DNA from: Nitrospirota bacterium
GTDB lineage: Bacteria > Nitrospinota > Nitrospinia > Nitrospinales > Nitrospinaceae
Direction: 5' to 3'
DNA length: 6,353 nt
Assembly: GCA_030600405.1 (NCBI GenBank)
Contig: JAUVMD010000081.1
Location: 1 to 6,353, forward strand
The position numbers were made by a program, and so were the translations under genes. Below the pieces are notes generated by a model. That model did no database searches and was not told where the DNA came from. It worked only from the letters and a program-made list of their open reading frames with translations. This document shows, in pieces, positions 1-5,885 of this stretch. Position 1 is the stretch's first letter; every line of letters starts with the position of its first letter.

Positions 1-950
1 ATCCTCTTTATTATGCGGCGATGGCCCAGGCTTATATGGATACCTTTGTGGGCCATACCGTTTCCGCGGAGGATTTGCGGGACGCCTTCGATAAAATCGC
101 CGTCCTCATGCGCAACAATGCACAATACAACCGCCGGGCCCAAACCTGCAGCGAAAACCCTTATGCCACCCCTACCACCAGCGGATTTATCGGAGTGGAG
201 GACGTTCCAAAATCAGGCATCGTGGCGACGCCCTCCTACCGGTTGGATTGCTGTCTTATGACCGACGGCGCTTCCGCGGTGATCGTGGCTTCGGAAGATT
301 TAGCCAGGGAGTTTACCGACCAGCCGATTGTGGTGACGGGTGTGGGTAACGGCACCGATACCATGCGTACGGGGGAACGTCCCCGAACGATCGGAGGCCT
401 GATCAAAGAAGATTTGTTGTTACCGCATGAGTTGACGGACCCTGAACTGGTGAAGCATTACAAAACTCTCGAGTATCCAGGCTTGCATTCCTTCCGGGCG
501 GGACGATGGGCCGCCAAGAAAGCTTACGCGATGGCGGGCATCACGGAAAATCCCATGGAGTATTTTGACTTGATCGAAATCCACGATGCGTTTGTCATCA
601 GCGTCATTCAAACGATGGAGGATTTGGGTATGATTCCCTACGGGCATGCCAGTTCCCTGTTTACCGCCCTGCCGTTGGACGAGCAGAGGCGGGTTCCGAT
701 CAACCCCAAAATCGGCGGAAAAAACGGAGTGTATGTGAATCCTTCGGGAGGTTTGATCGGACAGATGCATGCTGTCGGCGCCACTGGCAATACGCAGGCG
801 GTAGATGTGATCTGGCAGATGAGGGGAATGATTGAGGAAAAATACGGTCACCCGGAACTGCAAATCCCTAAGGTGGAAAAAGCACTGTTTCACAGTCACG
901 CCGGAACGGGAAGCGACATTACGGTGACTACAGTCGAGAAAGGGTGGTAA
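1..950 (+). CDS. Thiolase, SCP2/lipid-transfer type (5' partial)
   Basis: This is the C-terminal part of a thiolase-fold enzyme, probably cleaving a 3-oxoacyl-CoA with CoA in the cytoplasm. The reading frame is open from base 3, so the internal ATG at 21 is not the true start; the N-terminal domain with the nucleophilic cysteine lies outside the window. Visible family signatures, in order, are a DGASAV segment (bases about 264-281), EIHDAF at about 576-593 (the HDxF form of SCP2-type thiolases, replacing NEAF of classical ones), and NPSGG followed by MHAVGATG at about 738-788, equivalent to the GHPxGATG active-site loop with its histidine kept at 768-770. The C-terminal Cys-x-Gly of classical thiolases is not visible; the end reads FHSHAGTG, as is common in lipid-transfer-type thiolases. 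The next gene, a DUF35 protein 2 bases downstream, is the usual partner of this subclass. BbsB-like or Ltp2-like roles are both possible; the exact substrate is unknown. Confidence 0.88.
   Translation, partial: PLYYAAMAQAYMDTFVGHTVSAEDLRDAFDKIAVLMRNNAQYNRRAQTCSENPYATPTTSGFIGVEDVPKSGIVATPSYRLDCCLMTDGASAVIVASEDLAREFTDQPIVVTGVGNGTDTMRTGERPRTIGGLIKEDLLLPHELTDPELVKHYKTLEYPGLHSFRAGRWAAKKAYAMAGITENPMEYFDLIEIHDAFVISVIQTMEDLGMIPYGHASSLFTALPLDEQRRVPINPKIGGKNGVYVNPSGGLIGQMHAVGATGNTQAVDVIWQMRGMIEEKYGHPELQIPKVEKALFHSHAGTGSDITVTTVEKGW
941..947 (+). promoter_or_regulatory. Ribosome binding site setting the DUF35 start
   Basis: The purine-rich AGGGTGG overlaps the last codons of the thiolase gene and ends 5 bases before the ATG at 953. 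It favours ATG 953 over the in-frame GTG at 944, which would start inside the ribosome binding site and overlap the thiolase stop. Confidence 0.55.
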
Positions 951-952
951 CG

Positions 953-1552
953 ATGCCGGTCAAAGATAAATTTTTGAATCCCGAGGATAAAAGTTACAAG
1001 CCATCGCGCCACCCCGAACATTTGGTGGTGGTCGAACGAGAGGCGACCATTCGATATAAAAAAAGTTATGGCGGCATGTCTCTCTATTTTCAAGGTATCA
1101 TGGAAAAAGAAAATGCCGTGTTGCGCTATACGGTCTGTTCCAACCAGGACGGACATGACGAACCACGGGTGCTTCGGTTTCAGGTGCCGCGGATGGATTG
1201 TCCGGAGTGCTATGAGAAAACCGCCTGGGAAAGTCTGCCGGGAGAAACCCGGTTCACTGTGGAAACCAAATCGACGGCGGTGAATCTGGCGGGTATCAGT
1301 TTTATGGATCAATTGCCGGTGACGGTGGCCTGGGTCCAGGCCGTCCCTCCCGATGGGACCGCGTTGGACACGTTGACTGCCGGCATGGTGAGCCTCGAAG
1401 ATTACAACACATTGGTCAAGGGGGATGAATTGAGGCCGGTGTTCCGGAAAGCACCCCGGGCCTCCGCCAGCGATGTCATGTGGGTCCGAAAAGGTACCCC
1501 AGTCCGGGATTTACCGGAAGATTATATCCTCAGCAAGCGTTACAAAATTTAA
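953..1552 (+). CDS. Zn-ribbon/OB-fold (DUF35-type) thiolase partner
   Basis: This 199-residue protein is probably the small subunit that binds the upstream thiolase and helps shape its acyl-CoA site. It shows the DUF35 order: an N-terminal helical/linker part (residues 1-55), a zinc-ribbon-like section (about 58-97) with the knuckle CPEC (Cys83, Cys86) preceded by a VPR stretch and followed by W-x-x-L-P-G, then a beta-rich OB-fold-like part (about 100-165) and a charged tail. The expected first CxxC knuckle is not standard; the only candidates are Cys62 and His68 in a C-x5-H arrangement. In characterised systems (BbsA with BbsB; DUF35 partners of Ltp2) the thiolase depends on this subunit. 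The gene lies 2 bases after the thiolase stop, which strongly supports a complex. The family call is from motif order and neighbourhood; overall sequence similarity looks low, so a Zn-free variant is possible. Confidence 0.75.
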   Translation: MPVKDKFLNPEDKSYKPSRHPEHLVVVEREATIRYKKSYGGMSLYFQGIMEKENAVLRYTVCSNQDGHDEPRVLRFQVPRMDCPECYEKTAWESLPGETRFTVETKSTAVNLAGISFMDQLPVTVAWVQAVPPDGTALDTLTAGMVSLEDYNTLVKGDELRPVFRKAPRASASDVMWVRKGTPVRDLPEDYILSKRYKI

Positions 1553-1560
1553 AGGGAAGC

Positions 1561-2466
1561 ATGAGCATGGACGATCAGAAAATCGCAGTGGTCGGCGCCG
1601 GAACCATGGGCCGGGGTATCGCACAGGTAGCGGCTCAGGCGGGTTTCCAGGTGATTTTGTATGATAGCGTTGAGGGCGCGGCAGCGAAGGGCCTGGAAGT
1701 TATCCAAAAAAGTTTTCAAAAACTTGTGGATAAGGGAGAGCTTGAAAAAGAGCTGGCCCAAAGCGCGGGTGGTAAAATTTCCGCTGCGAATGATTTGGAC
1801 AAAGTGGGGGATTCGTTTTTTATCGTGGAAGCTATCACTGAGGAACGCGAAGCGAAAAAGGCACTCTTTCAGAAACTGGATCAATTGTGCGGTTCATCCG
1901 CGGTGCTGGCTTCCAACACGTCTTCCATCCCGATCACCGAGCTGGCTTCCGTCACCCGTCATCCGGAGAATGTTATCGGCATGCATTTCATGAACCCCGT
2001 TCCATTGATGCCGGGAGTCGAAATCATCAAAGGATTGAGGACTTCGGAAAAAACTTATCAAAAAACAAGGCAATTGGCGGAACAACTTTCCAAACGGCCG
2101 GTGTATTCCTCGGACAAGGCTGGGTTTGTCATCAATCGAATCCTCATGCCTCTGATCAATGAAGCGATTCATGTAGTGGAAGAGGGAACTTCCACCGTCG
2201 AGGATGTGGATAACGGCGCGAAATATTGTTTGAATCATCCCCTGGGGCCTTTGGCTTTATCGGATGTCATAGGAAACGATACGACCCATCATATTCTTTC
2301 CGTGCTGGAAAGCGAGCTGGGAGAGCGGTTCAAACCGGCTTCTTTATTGACCCGAATGGTGGATGCCGGTCTTCTGGGCAATAAAACCGGAGCCGGATTC
2401 TACCTGTGGATGGACAACCAAACCCAGCAAGTCAACAAACAGTTGTTGAAATATTTAAAACAGTGA
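1561..2466 (+). CDS. 3-hydroxyacyl-CoA dehydrogenase (NAD-dependent)
   Basis: This enzyme oxidises 3-hydroxyacyl-CoA to 3-oxoacyl-CoA with NAD+, supplying the substrate for the thiolase. The protein has 301 residues, close to the 280-310 usual for the single-domain-pair family (HbdA/PaaH/FadB2-like). A Rossmann fold begins at once with G-A-G-T-M-G (residues 12-17). The catalytic set matches human HADH in identity and spacing: Ser121 (SNTSS), His142 (GMHFMNP), Glu154 (GVEII) and Asn192 (FVINR), against Ser137, His158, Glu170 and Asn208. The C-terminal helical dimerisation domain follows, ending in the usual GNKTGAGFY segment. The gene begins 8 bases after the DUF35 stop. ATG 1561 and ATG 1567 are both possible: AGGGA at 1553-1557 sits only 3 bases before the first and 9 before the second, so 1567 is a real alternative. 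Activity looks intact; chain-length or branched-substrate preference cannot be told. Confidence 0.93.
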   Translation: MSMDDQKIAVVGAGTMGRGIAQVAAQAGFQVILYDSVEGAAAKGLEVIQKSFQKLVDKGELEKELAQSAGGKISAANDLDKVGDSFFIVEAITEEREAKKALFQKLDQLCGSSAVLASNTSSIPITELASVTRHPENVIGMHFMNPVPLMPGVEIIKGLRTSEKTYQKTRQLAEQLSKRPVYSSDKAGFVINRILMPLINEAIHVVEEGTSTVEDVDNGAKYCLNHPLGPLALSDVIGNDTTHHILSVLESELGERFKPASLLTRMVDAGLLGNKTGAGFYLWMDNQTQQVNKQLLKYLKQ

Positions 2467-2473
2467 AGAGGTG
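2466..2473 (+). promoter_or_regulatory. Ribosome binding site of the acyl-CoA dehydrogenase gene
   Basis: AAGAGGTG directly follows the stop of the 3-hydroxyacyl-CoA dehydrogenase gene and ends 5 bases before ATG 2479. It is the best Shine-Dalgarno match in the operon. The out-of-frame ATG at 2475 is too close to it and opens no useful frame. Confidence 0.6.
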
Positions 2474-2478
2474 AATGG

Positions 2479-3849
2479 ATGAGTTACATCACCAGCGGCC
2501 AAGCCCATCAGATTCGGATGATGTATGGCGGAAACCCCAACCACGATTCGTTTCAGGAAATGCTCCAAACTTTTGGCCAACTTGTGGAGAACAAGGTCCT
2601 GCCCGCTGAGAAAAAAACCGAAATGGAGCGGGCGCAGGATTCGCTTAAAAGTTTGGCGTTCCAATTGAGCCAGTCAGGAAAATATGACCAACAGGCTTTG
2701 GAGACCGCCATTGCCCAGACGAAGAAGAATGAAAAGATACCGGATGCGGTGTATCGTCAAATTGCGGATTTTGGACTTCCCAGTATGGCCTTTTCTGAAC
2801 AACTGGGCGGTTTGGAAATCCCTTATCCCGTATTTATGGCTTGTCTCGAAACCCTGGGCAAGGCCTCTCCCAGTGTCGGAGTCCGGTATGCGATTTCCAA
2901 TACGGTGGCGGAAGGGTTGCGTTTCAATTTTGAGGCGGGTCAACTTTCAGGGTATGGTGAAAGTATTCTGCGAGAGCTGATTGCGGGTGAAAAACTCGCC
3001 GGGTTTGCTCTTACGGAAGGGTCTGCGGCAGGTTCCAACATCATGAGAGAAATGACTACCCGGGGGGTTCCATTGAAAAATGGAAGTGGTTACCGAATCA
3101 CCGGCGGGAAGATGTTCATTACTAATGTGGAGACAGCAGACGTGTTTGCGGTTTTTGCCCGAACCTCTGAACCGGCAGAAGATGATCTTGGTATTTCTAT
3201 GTTTCTTGTTGAAAAGGGGACTCCCGGTTTCAAAGTCGGACAGGTGTTTGAGAAAAGGACCGTCGAAAACTCGTCCCTGGGGGAACTGATCTTGGATGAT
3301 GTCGAAGTTCCGCAGGAAAATCTGGTGGGGGAAATGGGTTGCGGAGCGCCCTATGCCATCCGAATGTTGAACTCGGGAAGGATTACCATTGCCGCCCTGG
3401 CAACGGGACTGGCGCAAAGGGCGTTTGACGAGTATTTAGAAGTCGCAGTCGAAGGAAAAAAGTTGGGTGACCAGTATCTGATAGAATTGGACCGGACCCA
3501 GGCACGTGTGGCGGAGATGTCCATGGAGATCCATGCGGCCAGGGATATGACTTATCATGCCGCCTGGCTGAAAATTCAATTCGATGCGAATCCTGATAAT
3601 CGGGAATTATTAAGGGATTATGTGATTGCTTCCAACGCGGCGAAGCTGAAAGCTTCCCTGGCCACGCAACAAGCCTGCGATCACCTGGTCAAGATTTGGG
3701 GCGCCAGCGCCATTATCAAAGAAAACCCGGCCATGAAACATTCCCTGGACAGTTGGCTCTATTATTTTGGAGAAGCCGTACCGGAAGTTTTGGAGAACAC
3801 CATCGCCCACATGGAAGTTCAAAAATACAGGGGAAAGAAAGGGTTGTAG
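2479..3849 (+). CDS. Divergent acyl-CoA dehydrogenase-family flavoprotein
   Basis: An acyl-CoA dehydrogenase-fold protein of 456 residues (usual length about 380-400), expected to bind FAD and introduce a 2,3 double bond or do related chemistry. The N-terminal helical domain carries an extra, charged, probably helical stretch (about residues 44-86) before the conserved IPDAVYRQIADFGL helix. The flavin/substrate beta-domain is clear: FALTEGSAAGSN (Thr179, Glu180) and G-G-K-M-F-I-T-N (Lys211 onward), the latter having Phe where Trp is common. The C-terminal four-helix domain starts with NSGRIT (Arg301), then GLAQRAFDEYL. The normal end signature is eroded: GGNG appears as WGASA, the M-R-D segment as MKHS, and the Y-E-G-T catalytic motif as Y-F-G-E (Phe430-Gly431-Glu432). 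Gly300 occupies the alternative base position used by isovaleryl-CoA dehydrogenase. It may be an enzyme with a shifted base (Glu432, Glu436 or Glu439) or a non-catalytic subunit. No electron-transfer flavoprotein genes are in the window. Confidence 0.87.
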   Translation: MSYITSGQAHQIRMMYGGNPNHDSFQEMLQTFGQLVENKVLPAEKKTEMERAQDSLKSLAFQLSQSGKYDQQALETAIAQTKKNEKIPDAVYRQIADFGLPSMAFSEQLGGLEIPYPVFMACLETLGKASPSVGVRYAISNTVAEGLRFNFEAGQLSGYGESILRELIAGEKLAGFALTEGSAAGSNIMREMTTRGVPLKNGSGYRITGGKMFITNVETADVFAVFARTSEPAEDDLGISMFLVEKGTPGFKVGQVFEKRTVENSSLGELILDDVEVPQENLVGEMGCGAPYAIRMLNSGRITIAALATGLAQRAFDEYLEVAVEGKKLGDQYLIELDRTQARVAEMSMEIHAARDMTYHAAWLKIQFDANPDNRELLRDYVIASNAAKLKASLATQQACDHLVKIWGASAIIKENPAMKHSLDSWLYYFGEAVPEVLENTIAHMEVQKYRGKKGL

Positions 3850-3850
3850 A

Positions 3851-4903
3851 ATGCCCGAAATCATTTCTGGAAAATATGTAACCGTTTCCACAAAAGAGCA
3901 TAACGGGCAAAGCGGGAATCTGCTGAGTTTTATCAATCCTGACAGTAAAGTAAATGTTGTGCCTCTCGAGGCATTGCAGGAGATTCTTCACGCGCTGGAT
4001 GAACTCGAAGAAGATTCCAGTTCGTCTTTTATCGTTTTTACCGGGGCTTCGGGGAAGGTGCATGCCGGAGCGGACCTGGCACTGTTCCAGGGGGATATCG
4101 ACCCATCTGCGGTACAGGACTATCTGAGCCTTGGGGCCACCCTCGATTTCAAAATTAAAAATATATCCAGAAAAAAGAAAACCATTTCTATCATGCAGGG
4201 AGAACGCTTTGGGGGTTCTGTAGAATGGCCCTTGATGACCGAGTTGAGTGTGTGCACGCCGGATACGGCGATACAATTTTCAGAGGTGAACATCGGGCTG
4301 ATCCCCGGCTGGGCCGGGATTTTAAATGTTATGCTCCGCTCGAATAAAGAAAACGCCCGATACATGGCGGCCACGGGAAACCGGATCACGGCCCAGGAAA
4401 TGAAAGATTATGGTCTGGTCGAGCGGGTTGCAGGAGAAAGTATCCTGGAAGATGCGCTGGATTTAGCAACACGAGATAAGATTCCTGTAGATTGTAATGT
4501 GCGCAGCAAAGAAATCTGCTCTCGGGAAAAATTGAATAAAATCATTTCTGAAAGAACAGATGCCCAAAGGTATCAGGAATTGGAGAAGGAAGTTTCCCGT
4601 AAATTGCAAACAAATGAGTTGAGCAATAACAAGGGGCGGGAAGATTATGTTGGCAGGTTCATCAATCATGAGTTGGGCCGCCTCGGCAAGCCTTTGGCTC
4701 CGTTCGCGGTTGCGGCGGTGATGGAATTGATTGACCAATTTTCCGATATCGGCTGGAAGGATTTGGGACGAATAAAGGAGATGGGTGAACATGAGGCCCA
4801 ATCCTGCTTCCGGCTGATGAAAACTCTTGACCGAAGAATTGGAGTGAATTCGGTATTGACTTCAAACCCCGTTGAAAGGATTCCAATTTACGTTGGGAAA
4901 TAA
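3851..4903 (+). CDS. Enoyl-CoA hydratase/isomerase (crotonase) family, extended
   Basis: A crotonase-fold protein of 350 residues, likely hydrating a 2-enoyl-CoA. Typical members have about 260 residues. The oxyanion-hole motif H-A-G-A-D-L is at 71-76. The second loop has R-F-G-G-S-V-E with Glu125, and EVNIGLIPGWAG carries Glu145; their 20-residue spacing equals that of the two catalytic glutamates of rat hydratase (Glu144, Glu164), so hydratase chemistry looks intact. ITAQEMKDYGLVERV (to about 193) is the usual helix region. An additional charged, largely helical segment (about 205-275) separates it from the family-like C-terminal end beginning near KPLAPFAV (280). The start ATG 3851 is one base after the preceding stop, with AAAGGG 7 bases upstream at 3838-3843; an upstream in-frame extension would overlap the dehydrogenase gene and is not favoured. 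Ring-hydrolysing relatives such as 6-oxocyclohexenecarbonyl-CoA hydrolase are of similar length, but their sequence as I recall it does not match well. Confidence 0.87.
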   Translation: MPEIISGKYVTVSTKEHNGQSGNLLSFINPDSKVNVVPLEALQEILHALDELEEDSSSSFIVFTGASGKVHAGADLALFQGDIDPSAVQDYLSLGATLDFKIKNISRKKKTISIMQGERFGGSVEWPLMTELSVCTPDTAIQFSEVNIGLIPGWAGILNVMLRSNKENARYMAATGNRITAQEMKDYGLVERVAGESILEDALDLATRDKIPVDCNVRSKEICSREKLNKIISERTDAQRYQELEKEVSRKLQTNELSNNKGREDYVGRFINHELGRLGKPLAPFAVAAVMELIDQFSDIGWKDLGRIKEMGEHEAQSCFRLMKTLDRRIGVNSVLTSNPVERIPIYVGK

Positions 4904-4934
4904 ACAGGACTTTTTAAAGCCTGGCTCATGAAGT

Positions 4935-4939
4935 GGGGG
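4935..4939 (+). promoter_or_regulatory. Probable ribosome binding site of the nitrilase-family gene
   Basis: A GGGGG run ends 5 bases before ATG 4945 and supports that start over the in-frame GTG at 4933, which lies before it. Confidence 0.4.
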
Positions 4940-4944
4940 TCGTC

Positions 4945-5823
4945 ATGTCGTTGGATATCAAGGTAAAAACCTTTGGGATGGCACCTGAAGAGGATCAGCT
5001 GAACGAAATTTCGGATAAAATTAAATCTTCTCACAAAGGGGATATTCTTATTTTTCCGGAGTACGCAGCCTATACCCTTGAGGGTTCCCAAGAAGCCTTT
5101 GCTGAGCTTTCCAAAATGTCCAGCGATAATGGGTTATCCATTATTACCACTTTAAACCTTCCGGGTCATGATCTGCCGTTTGCAGACCCAAAGGAAAATT
5201 ATAATGCTCTTTTTATCTTTTCCCGAAACGGCGAAGTCTATTGCCCGCAGGCGAAAATCACTCCTCAATCTTTCGAGATGCGGCACCTGGATGAGTCTTT
5301 CCCAAAGATGAATGTCGCTCCTTATTCGCACCTCAATCAAGTAACCCTGCGCCAGAATGGCAAAAATTTTTCCGCTTTCTTTTTTATCTGCTCCGATTTG
5401 TATGTCCTGCCCTTGTTTGGTTTTAATGAGTTGAAATCTGAGATCATCTGTTGTCCGGCTAATTTTGGTAACGGGGCGGAGAGTGCGGCGGGCCGGGTGA
5501 TCGAATATTCCGTCCAATCCGGATTGTTCAAGCAGGGTTTTTACTGCAACACCTACCAAAATGCAAAACAGGATTTAATACCCCTTACCGTAGGTTTTGA
5601 AAGTGCCTATGAGACGGGCACCACAGACAAACCCTATGATAAAGAGGAAATGAAACAACGGGTTCGGAAAGCCAGCGCGGTTTATCCGGACGATGAATAT
5701 TGTAATTTCAAAAGTATGTTGAAGCTGACCCGACAGGGGACTTTTACGGTTCCAAAATCGCGGAGCCTTGAGAACGGCCTGGAAGTACACCTAGGACGCT
5801 ATGAAACAGTGGTTGAGCTTTGA
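4945..5823 (+). CDS. Nitrilase-superfamily (CN hydrolase) protein
   Basis: This 292-residue protein belongs to the carbon-nitrogen hydrolase fold, whose members hydrolyse amides, carbamoyl groups or nitriles through a cysteine thioester. The triad is visible and correctly placed: Glu39 in ILIFPEYA, Lys104 in AKITP, and Cys149 in FFFICSDLY, where Asp151 matches the family C-x-D. Length agrees with the 260-330 usual for amidase-type members. No signal peptide or membrane segment is seen, so it should act in the cytoplasm. It is the last gene of the block, 41 bases after the hydratase gene, on the same strand, and is likely cotranscribed, although this is the loosest join. It is cysteine-rich late in the fold, with a CC pair in IICCPANFG soon after the nucleophile. 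The family call is firm; the substrate is unknown. Amidase is more likely than true nitrilase, since most branches of the superfamily are amidases. Confidence 0.85.
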   Translation: MSLDIKVKTFGMAPEEDQLNEISDKIKSSHKGDILIFPEYAAYTLEGSQEAFAELSKMSSDNGLSIITTLNLPGHDLPFADPKENYNALFIFSRNGEVYCPQAKITPQSFEMRHLDESFPKMNVAPYSHLNQVTLRQNGKNFSAFFFICSDLYVLPLFGFNELKSEIICCPANFGNGAESAAGRVIEYSVQSGLFKQGFYCNTYQNAKQDLIPLTVGFESAYETGTTDKPYDKEEMKQRVRKASAVYPDDEYCNFKSMLKLTRQGTFTVPKSRSLENGLEVHLGRYETVVEL

Positions 5824-5885
5824 AAAGGCGTTGGATCCTGTGGGGGAAAGTCGCCTCATGGGAATCGGAGTATACTTTTGGTCCA
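5824..5885. other. Short convergent intergenic region
   Basis: These 62 bases separate the convergent nitrilase-family and oxidoreductase genes. A 5-base inverted repeat, AGGCG at 5826-5830 and CGCCT at 5852-5856, encloses a 21-base loop. It has no following T-run on either strand, so it is at best a weak or Rho-assisted stop signal. No clear intrinsic terminator and no promoter were seen. Confidence 0.4.

Noticed and set aside
420..899. Antisense open frame of 159 codons across the thiolase gene
   Set aside because: It lies wholly within a well-supported thiolase frame, has no recognisable domain, and looks like a shadow of codon bias.
2947..3417. Antisense open frame of 156 codons across the acyl-CoA dehydrogenase gene
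   Set aside because: It is opposite conserved FAD-binding motifs, has no family resemblance, and has no separate start signal.
3716..4276. Antisense open frame of 186 codons across the dehydrogenase/hydratase junction
   Set aside because: It spans two genes with clear family motifs on the other strand; its translation shows no known fold or coherent composition.
4856..4885. Possible promoter for the nitrilase-family gene (TTGACT at 4856-4861)
   Set aside because: No reasonable -10 box stands at the proper spacing (best nearby is GATTCC), and the site lies inside the hydratase coding region.
3851..4903. Assignment of the crotonase-family protein as 6-oxocyclohex-1-ene-1-carbonyl-CoA hydrolase (BamA/Oah)
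   Set aside because: Length is similar, but the central and C-terminal sequence does not match that family as remembered, and the regular hydratase glutamate pair suggests ordinary hydratase chemistry.
5826..5856. Inverted repeat after the last + strand gene as an intrinsic terminator
   Set aside because: The stem has only 5 pairs with a 21-base loop and no T-run follows, so an intrinsic terminator is not supported.
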